Part shown: one piece after another, positions 54,254 through 63,031 of the stretch | Layout: every line of letters starts with the position of its first letter | How positions within the stretch are numbered: position 1 is the stretch's first letter | Assembly (NCBI RefSeq): GCF_016107395.1 | Contig: NZ_JAAIKO010000009.1 | Coordinates: 124,001 to 188,000, forward strand | DNA length: 64,000 nt | Source of the DNA: Streptomyces fildesensis | GTDB lineage: Bacteria > Actinomycetota > Actinomycetes > Streptomycetales > Streptomycetaceae | Direction: 5' to 3' | Notes under the pieces: model-generated | Database searches by the model: none | Told to the model about the DNA's origin: nothing | Seen by the model: only the letters and a program-made list of their open reading frames with translations | Position numbers and translations under genes: made by a program

Positions 54254-55483
54254 CTACCCCAGCTGGTCGCGGCGGCGCGTCAGATAGGTGATCTCGGCGG
54301 TGTTGCCCGCCAGATCGATGGCCTTGTCGTAGGCCGCGCGTGACTGCTGACCGTAGCCCAGCCGGCGCAGCAGGTCGGCGCGCGTCGCGTGGTAGGCGTG
54401 ATAGCCCGCCAGCTTGTCCTCGAGACGGTCGACGGCCGCCAGCGCCACCTGCGGGCCGTCGAGCTCGGCGACCGCGATGGCCCGGTTGAGGGCGACGATC
54501 GGCGAGGGGTCGAGGCGGACGAGCTGGTCGTAGAGGGCGACGACCTGCGACCAGTCGGTGTCGCGTACGCCGCGGGCGGAGGTGTGCACGGCGTTGATCG
54601 CCGCGAGGATCTGGTAGCGGCCCGGAGCCGCACCGGTCGCCAGGCGCTCGCGTACCAGCCGGTGGCCCTCGGTGATCAGCGCCGCGTCCCAGGCCCCACG
54701 GTCCTGCTCATCGAGGGCGATGAGTTCGCCGCTTCCCGAGACCCGGGCGGTACGGCGGGCCTCGATCAGAAGCATCAGCGCCAGCAGCCCGGCCACCTCA
54801 CCGTCCTGCGGCATGAGGGCACGGATCAGGCGGGTGAGCCGGATCGCCTCGGCGGTCAGGTCGTGACGTACGGGGTCGGTGTCGGGGCCGGTCGCCAGGT
54901 AGCCCTCGTTGAAGACGAGGTAGAGAACGGCCAGTACGCCGGACACGCGTGCCGGGAGGTCCGCCGCGGACGGCACCCGGTAGGGGATGCGAGCCGCCTT
55001 GATCTTGGCCTTCGCACGGGTGATCCGCTGGCCCATGGCGGTCTCCTGCACCAGGAAGGCACGGGCGATCTCGGTCGCGGTCAGACCGCCGACCATGCGC
55101 AGTGTCAGCGCCACCCGAGTCTCCATCGCAAGCGCCGGGTGACAGCAGGTGAAGATCAGCCGTAGCCGCTCGTCGTCGATGAGGCCGGGAGGCTCGGGCG
55201 GGTCGTCGTACATCAGCTGAGCCTCCTTCTGCTTGTCGACGCGCTTGTTCTCGCGCCGGACCCGGTCGATGGCCTTGCGGCGGGCGGTGGTGGTCAGCCA
55301 GGCGCCGGGGTTGGGCGGCACGCCGTCGGCCGGCCACCGCTCGACGGCGGTCGCGAACGCCTCGGCCGCCGCCTCCTCGGCGATGTCGAGGTCGCCGAAT
55401 CGTCCGGTCAGGGCGGCGACCACCCGGGCCCACTCCTCGTGGTGGGCCCGGCTGATCGCCTCCCGGACGTCGGTCACGCTCAC
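54254..55483 (-). CDS. ECF42-type sigma factor with C-terminal TPR extension
   Basis: 409 aa, about twice the normal ECF length. Sigma regions 2 and 4 are in the first 190 residues (RFGDLDIAEEAAAEAFATAVERWPADG; MVGGLTATEIARAFLVQETAMGQRITRAKAKI). The rest is the TPR-like/DUF6596 extension (EVAGLLALMLLIEARRTARV ... AAINAVHTSARGVRDTDWSQV). The extension and the adjoining DGPF gene define ECF42. In that group the extension, not an anti-sigma factor, is thought to control activity. The GTG start overlaps the DGPF stop. An alternative GTG lies two codons on. Confidence 0.93.
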   Translation of the reverse strand: MSVTDVREAISRAHHEEWARVVAALTGRFGDLDIAEEAAAEAFATAVERWPADGVPPNPGAWLTTTARRKAIDRVRRENKRVDKQKEAQLMYDDPPEPPGLIDDERLRLIFTCCHPALAMETRVALTLRMVGGLTATEIARAFLVQETAMGQRITRAKAKIKAARIPYRVPSAADLPARVSGVLAVLYLVFNEGYLATGPDTDPVRHDLTAEAIRLTRLIRALMPQDGEVAGLLALMLLIEARRTARVSGSGELIALDEQDRGAWDAALITEGHRLVRERLATGAAPGRYQILAAINAVHTSARGVRDTDWSQVVALYDQLVRLDPSPIVALNRAIAVAELDGPQVALAAVDRLEDKLAGYHAYHATRADLLRRLGYGQQSRAAYDKAIDLAGNTAEITYLTRRRDQLG

Positions 55484-55806
55484 AGGAACGGCCGCACCTC
55501 GGTCTTCCGGTTGCAGGCCTTCGACCCCTCGGCCGCCAGCTTGAGCGCCACGTCGAGGTCGGGCGCTTCGATGATCCAGAAGCCGATCAGGAACTCCTTC
55601 GACTCGACGAAGGGCCCGTCGGTGAACAACGCCTCCGCTCCGCGGTTGTCGATCACCGTGGCCGTGTCGGGCCCGCCGAGGCCGCCGGCGAAGACCCAGT
55701 GACCGTCGGCCTGGAGGCGCTCGTTGAACACGTCGATCGCAGCGTCCTCGTCCGGGGTGGCGAGGTTGTCGGTCGTGTCGGTGATCACGGAAACCAGATA
55801 CTGCAT
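55480..55806 (-). CDS. YCII-related DGPF protein, partner of ECF42 sigma
   Basis: 108 aa ferredoxin-like YCII fold: MQYLVSVITDTTDNLATPDEDAAIDVFNERL, then FTDGPFVESKEFLIGFWIIEAPDLD with the DGPF signature. It is transcribed ahead of and translationally coupled to the sigma gene (GTGA overlap). DGPF genes are the usual targets of ECF42 factors and are of uncertain function; they are related to YciI-type small enzymes. Start chosen at the ATG with GGAGATGG upstream; the frame extends further, but those codons lack the family pattern. Confidence 0.9.
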   Translation of the reverse strand: MQYLVSVITDTTDNLATPDEDAAIDVFNERLQADGHWVFAGGLGGPDTATVIDNRGAEALFTDGPFVESKEFLIGFWIIEAPDLDVALKLAAEGSKACNRKTEVRPFL

Positions 55807-55862
55807 CTCGCACCATCTCCTGCGCTTCGGCGACGCCCCTCCCGGGCGACCGCTCACCCTTA

Positions 55863-55890
55863 CTACGAACAGCTCCGCCCCGATCCGACA
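55863..55890 (-). promoter_or_regulatory. Possible ECF42 promoter
   Basis: On the minus strand TGTCGGA (55890-55884) is followed after 16 bases by CGTAG (55867-55863), about 57 bp before the DGPF start. TGTCG-type -35 elements are described for ECF42; the match is only approximate. Confidence 0.35.
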
Positions 55891-56181
55891 CCGCCGCACG
55901 GATTTCTTTCACGGGCTTCCCGGTACTTCGGACGGTGAGCGATCCGACTCGGCGAAGCCATCGCTGGAGACCTGCACCAGCGTAGGCACGGCGGGCGGCT
56001 TTCGCAGTGGTGCGCGCCGGACCTCGACCCGCCGATCGTGGGTCCCCTGGGGGCTGTGTTGCGTGTGTGACGGCATAGGGTTGCCGGGTGTCGGCTACCT
56101 CACAGGGTGCCTGGGTGCGCACGGCGTCCGGGGAACCGATGATTGCTCTTCCGGGACGGGGGCCGGACCAGGGAGGCGAGG

Positions 56182-57582
56182 GTGCGTTCCACAGCAGCGG
56201 GCACCGGCCCGGGCGAAGGTGAGACGGTGCTTGCGTCGGCCTTCGACAACGCCGATGCCCTGCGTGCACTGCTGGCCGACCGGGCGCGGCTGGCGCTGCT
56301 GGACGAGGCCACGGAGCAGATCGGGACCAGCCTGGACCTGGACGTCACCTGCGCGGAACTGGCGCGGTTCGCGGTCCCGCGCTTCGCGGACCTGGCGAGT
56401 GTCGAGATCCTGCCCCCAGAGGCGCTTCCGGCCGGGCTGACCGTCGGGGCCGGCCCGCTGCGGGTGCGGCGCACCGCCCTGGAGGCGGTTCCGGGACTGC
56501 GTCACGGCATGGAGACCCTTGCGCCGGCCGAGGAGTGGGTGCGTCATCTGCCCAGGTGCCCGACCGCGCAGTGCCTGGAGAGCGGCCAGGCCTTCCTGAG
56601 CCACGACAGGACCGGCGGACAGGGAGCCGGCGCCGGCGAGGACTGGTCCTGCGAGCTCGGGGGCGGCGTCGGTGCCGCGTCGGTGCTCGTCGTCCCGCTG
56701 CGGGCCGGCGGCCGGCTCATCGGTGTCCTGTCGCTGCTCAGATCCCCACCCAGTGCCGCCTTCGACGACGACGCCGCCACTGTGCAAGCGGTCGCGGACC
56801 GGGCGGCCCGGAGCATGGACAACGCTCGGCGCTACGCCGTGGCGCAGGACCTGACGATGGAGTTGCAGGGGGCGCTGCTGGCCGACCCGGGCAGCCCGCA
56901 CGCGAATCTGGAGCTGGCCTCCCGGTATCTGCCCTGCGGTACGTCCGCGATGGTGGGCGGCGACTGGTTCGAGACCATCCGCCTGTCCTTCGGCCGCACC
57001 CTGCTGGTCATCGGCGACGTCATGGGCCACGGGGTGGAGACGGCCGTCGACATGAATGCCTACCGCATGCTGCTGCGCTACGTAGCGGCCACCGACCTGC
57101 CGCCGCACCGTATCCTGCGGCAACTGGACCACTTGACCTCGCAGAGCGACGCCACCCGCCCCGCCACCTGTCTGCTCGCCCTGGTGGAACCGGCACGTCA
57201 TCGGTGCACCTTCGCCAGCGCCGGGCACCCGCCGCCCACTCTGCTCCGCCCGGACGGGCCGGCGGAACTGCTGGCCGTTCCCACCGGGCCACCGCTGGGA
57301 ACGGGTCTGGGCGAGTACCAGGCGGTGGTCCACTCACTGGACCCCGAGCAGATGCTGCTGCTCTACACCGACGGTCTGGTCGAGCGGCGCACCGAGGACA
57401 TCGACGCCTCCCTTGCCCGACTCACCCGCCTGCGCCGCCCGCGCCCGGGCGAGTCCCTGGAGGACCTGCTGGACCATGTTCTGACCACGGTCGCACCCAC
57501 TACGCCCGACGACGACATCGCGGTCCTCGCCGCGCGCGTCCACGAACAGCCGGGACCACAGGATGTTACGAGGGCGGGGTAG
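56182..57582 (+). CDS. GAF-domain PP2C/SpoIIE-type serine phosphatase
   Basis: 466 aa. After a ~40-residue start come a GAF-like sensor domain (about 40-225: LDEATEQIGTSLDLDVTCAELARFAVPRFADLASVE ... VLVVPLRAGGRLIGVLSLL) and a SpoIIE PP2C domain (about 255-460: SAMVGGDWFETI, LVIGDVMGHGVETA, LLLYTDGLVERR, TPDDDIAVLAAR). The acidic metal-binding residues are all present. Streptomyces encodes dozens of such phosphatases, which dephosphorylate anti-anti-sigma factors. GTG start with GGGAGG upstream. The neighbouring gene is unrelated in fold, so the target is unknown. Confidence 0.92.
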   Translation: MRSTAAGTGPGEGETVLASAFDNADALRALLADRARLALLDEATEQIGTSLDLDVTCAELARFAVPRFADLASVEILPPEALPAGLTVGAGPLRVRRTALEAVPGLRHGMETLAPAEEWVRHLPRCPTAQCLESGQAFLSHDRTGGQGAGAGEDWSCELGGGVGAASVLVVPLRAGGRLIGVLSLLRSPPSAAFDDDAATVQAVADRAARSMDNARRYAVAQDLTMELQGALLADPGSPHANLELASRYLPCGTSAMVGGDWFETIRLSFGRTLLVIGDVMGHGVETAVDMNAYRMLLRYVAATDLPPHRILRQLDHLTSQSDATRPATCLLALVEPARHRCTFASAGHPPPTLLRPDGPAELLAVPTGPPLGTGLGEYQAVVHSLDPEQMLLLYTDGLVERRTEDIDASLARLTRLRRPRPGESLEDLLDHVLTTVAPTTPDDDIAVLAARVHEQPGPQDVTRAG

Positions 57583-57615
57583 CGGCACCGGGGGCAAACG
57601 GTCGATCATGTGGGC

Positions 57616-57993
57616 ATGGCATCTGCGCGTCGCGCTATGGAAGACCTGATGACGTGGCCGGGCCTGTCCGCGGCCCCGGCCCGGTGCGGTACGGGGACGG
57701 CTGTGCTGGCCGACGGGGCGGAGATCGTCCACTTCCATTCCGAGCGACAGGCCGACCTGGGCCGACCGGCGATCGAGCGCCTGCACGAGGAACTGGGGCA
57801 CTCCACCGCGCTGCGCCTGCTTCCGGGTTCGGGGTGGGTGACCGTGGTGCTGGGGGGCGACAGGGACGCGGACCTGTTGATCACCTTGGCCAGCGTCGCG
57901 CTGCGGGCGCAAACCCACCGTGCGGCCGGTGGCGGCGCGGGGGAATGCAACCTGGGCCGCATCTCGATCATCCACACGGGGCACGTCGCGTAA
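57616..57993 (+). CDS. DUF5519/luciferase-like small protein
   Basis: 125 aa. The pattern MASARRAMEDLMTWPGLSAAPARCGTGTAVL, then EIVHFHSERQADLGRPAIERL and STALRLLPGSGWVTVVLGGDRDADLLITL matches the DUF5519 (often called luciferase-domain) family. No catalytic residues are known. The ATG at 57616 is chosen; a GTG two codons earlier is possible. It follows the PP2C phosphatase by 33 bp and may be co-transcribed. The C-terminal ~25 residues (GGGAGECNLGRISIIHTGHVA) look unlike other members and may be a local extension. Confidence 0.7.
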   Translation: MASARRAMEDLMTWPGLSAAPARCGTGTAVLADGAEIVHFHSERQADLGRPAIERLHEELGHSTALRLLPGSGWVTVVLGGDRDADLLITLASVALRAQTHRAAGGGAGECNLGRISIIHTGHVA

Positions 57994-58287
57994 CAGGCCA
58001 CGCCGCCTGCCGGCCGGTCCTGATCAGCGCCACGCCCGCGCAACTCTCAACCACCACCGCCACGCGGCCTGACACCACGCCACGGCCGGGCGGCGCCGGA
58101 TCAGGACGGCGGTCCGATCCGGCGCCGCGCGCCCGTCAGCTCGACCTCTGCCCGGTGCGGCCCCGACTTGTGTGCCGGGTTGCCTGCTGGTCTCCTGGTC
58201 GGCAGCGAACACATACCGTCGTGCCGTACGCCACCGACCGGCGAAGACCTGCAGAACCCCGGCAGAACCCCAGGAGAACCCCCCGCC

Positions 58288-60696
58288 ATGACCACAGCCG
58301 CTCCACTCGGGGACCGTGCCGAATCCAGCGGATCGGACCCCTACGGCGTGCTGGGCGAGGTGGAGGACCGCCTGCTCTGGCTGTCCAGCTCGATCGTGCA
58401 CCACGCGAACCGGGTGCGTCCCAATCCGTCCGGACTCAAGGTCGGCGGCCACCAGGCGTCGTGCGCCTCCATGGTGTCGATCATGACCTCGCTGTGGTTC
58501 CGCCATCTGCGCCCGCAGGACCAGGTGTCGGTGAAGCCGCACGCCTCGCCGGTGCTGCACGCCATCAACTACCTGCTCGGCGAGCTGCCGGAGGCGTATC
58601 TGCCGACGCTGCGGGAACTGGGCGGCCTGCAGAGCTACCCGAGCCGGTCCAAGGACCCCGACCCGGTCGACTACTCCACCGGATCGGTGGGCATCGGCGC
58701 GACCGCGACGATCTGGGGCGCGCTGGCCCGCCGCTACGTCCGGGACGGCGCGGATGCCGGGACCCGCACGGGTCCGGGCGACGCGGCCAGGCCGGAAGCG
58801 GAGAGCGGGGTGACCGCGGCCGACGGCGGATTCGCCGGTCGGCAGTACGCGCTGGTGGGCGACGCCGAGTTGGACGAGGGCGCGGTGTGGGAGGCGGTAC
58901 TCGACCCGGCGGTGGCCGGACTCGGTGAGCTGGTGTGGATCGTCGATCTCAACCGCCAGTCGCTGGACCGCGTCGTGCCGCTGGCCACCGCGGACCGACT
59001 GCGCGGGATGTTCGCGGCGGCCGGCTGGCAGGTCCTGGAGGTCAAGTACGGACGAGCGCTGGAGGAGCTGTTCGCCCGGCCCGGTGGCGACGCGCTGCGC
59101 GCCCGTCTGGACGCGATGACGAACGCCGAGTACCAGCGGCTGCTGCGCTGTTCCGCACTGGAGCTGCGCAGCCGCCTGCCCGGTACGGGACCGGGTGCGG
59201 CCGGGATCGCCGAACTCCTCGCAGAACTGGCGGACGAGGAGCTCGTCACGGCCGTCCGGAACCTCGGCGGCCACGACCTGGCCATGCTGGACGCCGCTCT
59301 GTCCGCGGTCGACGACACCCGGCCGACGGTGATCCTGGCGTACACCGTCAAGGGCTACGGCCTCCCGGTCCAGGGCCACCCCCAGAACCACTCCTCACTG
59401 CTCACCCAGGAGCAGATGGACCAGCTGGCCGAGCAGTTGGGCTGCGATACCGCCCGACCCTGGGCGGACTTCGCGCTCGGCTCCGCGGCGGCGGGGCTGT
59501 GCGCAGAAACGGCCGAGCGGCTGCGTCGCGACGCCCCGGTGCTCCAGCCGCCGCCCGCGCTGCCCACCGACATCGGCCGCACCCCCACGGGCTCCGGCAC
59601 CACCCAGGCGGCGCTCGGCCGGGCGCTGCTCGATCTGACCCGGCAGGCGCCCGAGGCCGCCGCGCGGGTGGTGACGGTCAGCCCGGACGTCAGCTCCTCC
59701 ACCAACCTGGGCGGTTGGGTGAACAAGGTCGGCGTGTGGTCGGTGGCCGAGCGCACGGACTGGTTCGCGGACGACCCGGAGACCATCCTGCACTGGCGGG
59801 AGAAGCCGACCGGCCAGCACATCGAGCTGGGTATCGCGGAGACGAACCTGGTCGGTCTGCTCGGCGAACTGGGCGCCACCTGGAGCCGCTGGGGCCGGCC
59901 GCTGCTGCCGATCGGCGTGCTCTACGACCCCTTCGTGCAGCGCGCCCTGGAACCGTGGTCGTTCGGCATCTACGCCGGCGGCCAGTCGATCCTGGTCGGC
60001 ACGCCGTCCGGGGTGACGCTGGCGCCGGAGGGCGGCGCCCACCAGTCGATCACCACGCCATCGGTGGGCCTCGAACAGCCCGGTTGCACGACGTGGGAAC
60101 CGGCCTTCGCCATCGACGTCGAGTGGGCCCTGCTCGCGGCGCTGGCCCAGCTGGGCCGCTCGGACGGCGAGTCGGCGTATCTGCGGCTGTCCACCCGGTC
60201 CGTCGACCAGTCGCTGGCCGCGGTGCCCACCGATCCCGCCGCCCGGGAGCGCCGCCGCCGGCAAGTGGTGGCCGGCGCCTACCCAATGCGGCGCGTCGCG
60301 GGCGCGGAGGTCACCATCGCGGCGATGGGCGCGATGGTGACCGAGGCCCTGACCGCCGCGGACCGGCTCGCGGCGCAGGGTGTCGCCGCGGACGTCGTCT
60401 GCGTGACCAGCCCCGACCTGCTCTTCCGGGCGCAGGGTTCCCGTACCGGACAGGACCCGGAGTCCGCCGACTGGATCCTCGACCAGGCCTTCCCCCGCGC
60501 CCGTGCGACCCCTCTGGTCACCGTGCTGGACGGCCACCCGCACACCCTGGCGTTCCTCGCCACGATCCACCAGGTGCCGGTACGCACCCTGGGCGTGACC
60601 CGCTTCGGGCAGTCCGGCTCCCTGGAGGACGTCTACCGCTACCACGGAATCGACACCGACAGCATCATCCGGGCCGCCCTCGACCTCACCCGGTAG
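58288..60696 (+). CDS. Transketolase / pyruvate-dehydrogenase-E1-like thiamine-diphosphate enzyme
   Basis: 802 aa. The N-terminal TPP domain has KVGGHQASCASMVSIMTSLWFRHLRPQDQVSVKPHASPVLHAINYLLG and the cofactor motif GDAELDEGAVWEAVLDPAV ... DLNRQSLDR. The middle pyrimidine domain contains SPDVSSSTNLGGWVNK and IELGIAETNLVGLLGELG with its catalytic Glu region. A C-terminal TK domain follows. The order matches AceE/transketolase homologues rather than the two-subunit E1. A decarboxylase or ketol-transfer activity with an unknown substrate is likely. ATG start with AGGAGAA. An upstream plus-strand gap of 294 bp is gene-free. It is slightly shorter than AceE. Confidence 0.88.
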   Translation: MTTAAPLGDRAESSGSDPYGVLGEVEDRLLWLSSSIVHHANRVRPNPSGLKVGGHQASCASMVSIMTSLWFRHLRPQDQVSVKPHASPVLHAINYLLGELPEAYLPTLRELGGLQSYPSRSKDPDPVDYSTGSVGIGATATIWGALARRYVRDGADAGTRTGPGDAARPEAESGVTAADGGFAGRQYALVGDAELDEGAVWEAVLDPAVAGLGELVWIVDLNRQSLDRVVPLATADRLRGMFAAAGWQVLEVKYGRALEELFARPGGDALRARLDAMTNAEYQRLLRCSALELRSRLPGTGPGAAGIAELLAELADEELVTAVRNLGGHDLAMLDAALSAVDDTRPTVILAYTVKGYGLPVQGHPQNHSSLLTQEQMDQLAEQLGCDTARPWADFALGSAAAGLCAETAERLRRDAPVLQPPPALPTDIGRTPTGSGTTQAALGRALLDLTRQAPEAAARVVTVSPDVSSSTNLGGWVNKVGVWSVAERTDWFADDPETILHWREKPTGQHIELGIAETNLVGLLGELGATWSRWGRPLLPIGVLYDPFVQRALEPWSFGIYAGGQSILVGTPSGVTLAPEGGAHQSITTPSVGLEQPGCTTWEPAFAIDVEWALLAALAQLGRSDGESAYLRLSTRSVDQSLAAVPTDPAARERRRRQVVAGAYPMRRVAGAEVTIAAMGAMVTEALTAADRLAAQGVAADVVCVTSPDLLFRAQGSRTGQDPESADWILDQAFPRARATPLVTVLDGHPHTLAFLATIHQVPVRTLGVTRFGQSGSLEDVYRYHGIDTDSIIRAALDLTR

Positions 60697-60801
60697 CCCG
60701 GGGCCCGCGGGGACGGGCACGCCTTCGCCCTGCACAATGCTGATGCCGGCTCCGCGCCATCGTCAGCCGGGCCAACGTCGTATGACACCGCATGACACCG
60801 C

Positions 60802-61245
60802 ATGAAGGCAGAGAAGATGACCCCACAGACCGACCGCGTCGACCATGAACTGATCGAGGCCGCGGCGCACGTCGCGGCCACACGCTGCCGGGGCGACAAC
60901 CACACCATGGCGGCTGCGGCCCGCGCCCGGGACGGCCGGATCGTCACTGGGGTGAATGCCTACCACTTCACCGGCGGCCCCTGCGCAGAGCTGGTCGTCA
61001 TCGGTGCCGCGGCCGCGCAGGGCGCCTACGAGCTGGACACCATCGTCGCCGTGGGAGACCGCGACCGCGGAGTGGTGCCTCCGTGCGGCCGCTGCCGCCA
61101 GGTCCTTCTCGACTACTTCCCGGCCCTCGACGTCATCGTGGGCACTAGTGACGGCCTCCGGACCATCCCCATCACCGGCCTGCTTCCCGAAAGCTACATC
61201 TGGTCGGACCACCAGCTCGACGCCGCGCACAGCGCGCAGCCGTAG
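60802..61245 (+). CDS. Cytidine deaminase family protein
   Basis: 147 aa. The zinc-binding motifs are GGPCAELVVIG (Cys-Ala-Glu, with Glu as proton shuttle) and PPCGRCRQVLLDYF (CxxC). The tetramer-type Cys pattern groups it with small cytidine deaminases and blasticidin-S deaminases, so it may act on cytidine or a nucleoside antibiotic. Two starts are possible (60802 and 60817); the latter has a better-placed AAGG. Upstream lies the direct repeat CATGACACCG. It follows the transketolase gene by 105 bp and is ended by a strong terminator. Confidence 0.87.
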   Translation: MKAEKMTPQTDRVDHELIEAAAHVAATRCRGDNHTMAAAARARDGRIVTGVNAYHFTGGPCAELVVIGAAAAQGAYELDTIVAVGDRDRGVVPPCGRCRQVLLDYFPALDVIVGTSDGLRTIPITGLLPESYIWSDHQLDAAHSAQP

Positions 61246-61273
61246 GTTCATATCGGGGCGTCCCGACGGTGCG

Positions 61274-61310
61274 AAGGGCCTTCGCAGGCGAAAGCCTGCG
61301 GGGGCCCTTT
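61274..61310 (+). terminator. Rho-independent-type terminator after cytidine deaminase gene
   Basis: AAGGGCC and CGCAGGC pair with GCCTGCG and GGCCCTT across a GAAA tetraloop, with an internal mismatch. A short T-run follows. The ~245 bp up to the next gene's start have no recognisable gene. Confidence 0.85.
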
Positions 61311-61554
61311 CTGCGTTCCCGACCTCGGTCGGTGTCGTGAATTGTTCGCTCGTGACAGTGATTCCGGTATCGATGGTGCTCTGTCCGAGAACATCCAGGA
61401 TCGTCCGAAAAGCTGCTCGACCCAGGGCGGAACATCCGAGAGTTTTGGCATCGAAGACGGAAGCCGGCTTCTCCGAGTCATCACCTGATCTACGGACAGC
61501 AAGGATCGGCCCGTAGCCACCACACCAGTGGCATCAGCGAAGGAGCACTTCATC

Positions 61555-62067
61555 ATGGCGTGGAATCACGTCCAGCGTATGGCCGCCCTCGCGGTCGGCG
61601 TTGCCTCCCTCATCGGGGGCGGTCTCGTAGCGGCCGCACCGGCCGGCGCTCAGGTCAAGCTCGTCGGCCCGGCCGTCGCGGTGGCCGGCGGCTACTTCGT
61701 CAACGTCGACAGCGGCAAGTGCCTGGACGCCGTGTGGAGCCATAGCAACGGCACCTCGGTGACGCAGTGGGACTGCTACGGCGGCGCGACTCAGCAGTGG
61801 AGCTGGAACGGCCAGGAGATCGTGAACACCGACAGCGGCAAGTGCCTGGACGCCGTGTGGAGTCACAGCAACGGCACGGCCGTGACGCAGTGGGACTGCT
61901 ACGGCGGCGCTACCCAACTGTGGACGCTGCGGCTGGTGAACGGCGGATACGAGGTCGTGAACGTGGACAGCGCGAAGTGTCTGGACGCCGTGTGGAGCCA
62001 CAGCAACGGCACCGTCGTGAACCAGTGGGACTGCTACGGAGGTGCGACCCAGCTCTGGCACGGGTGA
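61555..62067 (+). CDS. Secreted ricin-B lectin-like protein with three near-identical repeats
   Basis: 170 aa. Sec signal about 1-36 (MAALAVGVASLIGGGLVAAAPAGAQ). The mature part is three ~40-residue repeats, each with DSGKCLDAVWSHSNGT (DSAKC in the third) and QWDCYGGATQ-x-W. They are the alpha, beta and gamma subdomains of one ricin-B trefoil, and each ends in the Gln-x-Trp motif. The repeats are also nearly identical as DNA, which suggests recent amplification or gene conversion. It binds carbohydrate outside the cell. AAGGAG precedes the ATG by eight bases. It is followed by a perfect terminator. Confidence 0.9.
   Translation: MAWNHVQRMAALAVGVASLIGGGLVAAAPAGAQVKLVGPAVAVAGGYFVNVDSGKCLDAVWSHSNGTSVTQWDCYGGATQQWSWNGQEIVNTDSGKCLDAVWSHSNGTAVTQWDCYGGATQLWTLRLVNGGYEVVNVDSAKCLDAVWSHSNGTVVNQWDCYGGATQLWHG
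61697..62059 (+). repeat. Three tandem ~115-130-bp coding repeats
   Basis: Blocks at about 61705, 61829 and 61963 share long runs, such as TGGACGCCGTGTGGAG and ACGGCGGCGC-type ends. They encode the three lectin subdomains. Confidence 0.8.
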
Positions 62068-62075
62068 CAACCTGA

Positions 62076-62116
62076 GCAGTGGCCGTCATCGGTCGGCGAC
62101 CGATGACGGCCACTGC
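62076..62116. terminator. Perfect 19-bp hairpin after the lectin gene
   Basis: GCAGTGGCCGTCATCGGTC, a GGC loop, then its exact complement, starting 8 bp after the lectin stop. Confidence 0.85.
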
Positions 62117-62265
62117 GCGTCGCTGTCGAGTTGACGTCCCGCACGGCAACGGGGCCGACTTCAGCACTCGGCCGGCCATGCCCGTAACCTCGTCGGGAAC
62201 GCCAGGGAACGCACTGGTATGCCACGAAGTCGGCCCCTTGTGGAGCCGTCGGCAGGAGGGCTGTT

Positions 62266-62994
62266 GTGCGAACGGAAACCGGCGCCGCCGGGGCCATCAC
62301 GGCCCTGGGCGAGTTGTGGCTGGAGTTGCTCTTCGATGATCCGGTGGTCCGTGGTGCCAGGGCTGACGTGATGTGTTCGCCTGCCGGCGTGTGGCTGGCG
62401 CTGGCGGCCCTGGAGGCCTGCGCCGATGGGACGACCCGCACCGAGCTGCGGGGGGTCGTCGGCCCGGTCGGTGCCCGGAACGCGGAAGGTGCCGCGGTCC
62501 ACGCACTCGGACGGGAGGGTGCGTTCATCGCCTCGGCCAGGATGTCGAGCCGGCTTGCGGCACGGCCGGGGTTCCGTATGGCGTCGTACGCGATCGAGGT
62601 CGGACAGCCCGGCCTTGACGACCTGCACGGGCTGCACGGGCTGCACCGGCGGACTCGCGGTACGGACGGCCTGTTCGGCCAAGTGGCAGAGTGCGCTGAT
62701 CCCGCACTCTGCGCCCTCCTCGTCAGCACTGTCGCGCTGCAGGCCGACTGGGAGCGGTCCTTTGAGCCGTCCTTCACCCGTGAGTTCCCCTTCACCGATG
62801 CGGAGGGCGTGACGCATCGGGTACCCGCCATGGTCGCGGAAGTACCGGTCGAGGACGCCTGGACCGTCGAGCGGCCGCACGGCCGGGTCACGGTGGTCGA
62901 ACTACGGGCGCGCGGCGGATCCATGGGTGCGGAGCCCGCCACCCGGCCGGCCCGGTGGACGGCGCTCGACAGACTCAGGTCCATGACCTGCTGA
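62266..62994 (+). CDS. Serpin-like protein, shortened
   Basis: 242 aa where serpins have about 370-420. The N-terminal helices (VMCSPAGVWLALAALEACADGTTRTELRGVVG) and the sheet-A segment (ALCALLVSTVALQADWERSFEPSFTREFPFTDAEGVTHRVPAM) match the serpin pattern. The reactive-centre loop and C-terminal barrel that make a serpin an inhibitor are absent. It has no signal peptide. It could be a decayed gene or a serpin-derived domain with a different use. GTG start with AGGAGGG upstream, so it is probably translated. Confidence 0.65.
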   Translation: MRTETGAAGAITALGELWLELLFDDPVVRGARADVMCSPAGVWLALAALEACADGTTRTELRGVVGPVGARNAEGAAVHALGREGAFIASARMSSRLAARPGFRMASYAIEVGQPGLDDLHGLHGLHRRTRGTDGLFGQVAECADPALCALLVSTVALQADWERSFEPSFTREFPFTDAEGVTHRVPAMVAEVPVEDAWTVERPHGRVTVVELRARGGSMGAEPATRPARWTALDRLRSMTC

Positions 62995-63031
62995 GCCCCG
63001 CTTGCCGTGCGCGCTGAGGCATGATCGTCCG

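Noticed and set aside
56535..60743. Long frames overlapping the phosphatase and transketolase genes
   Set aside because: Arg/Pro/Gly-rich shadows in other frames of well-supported genes.
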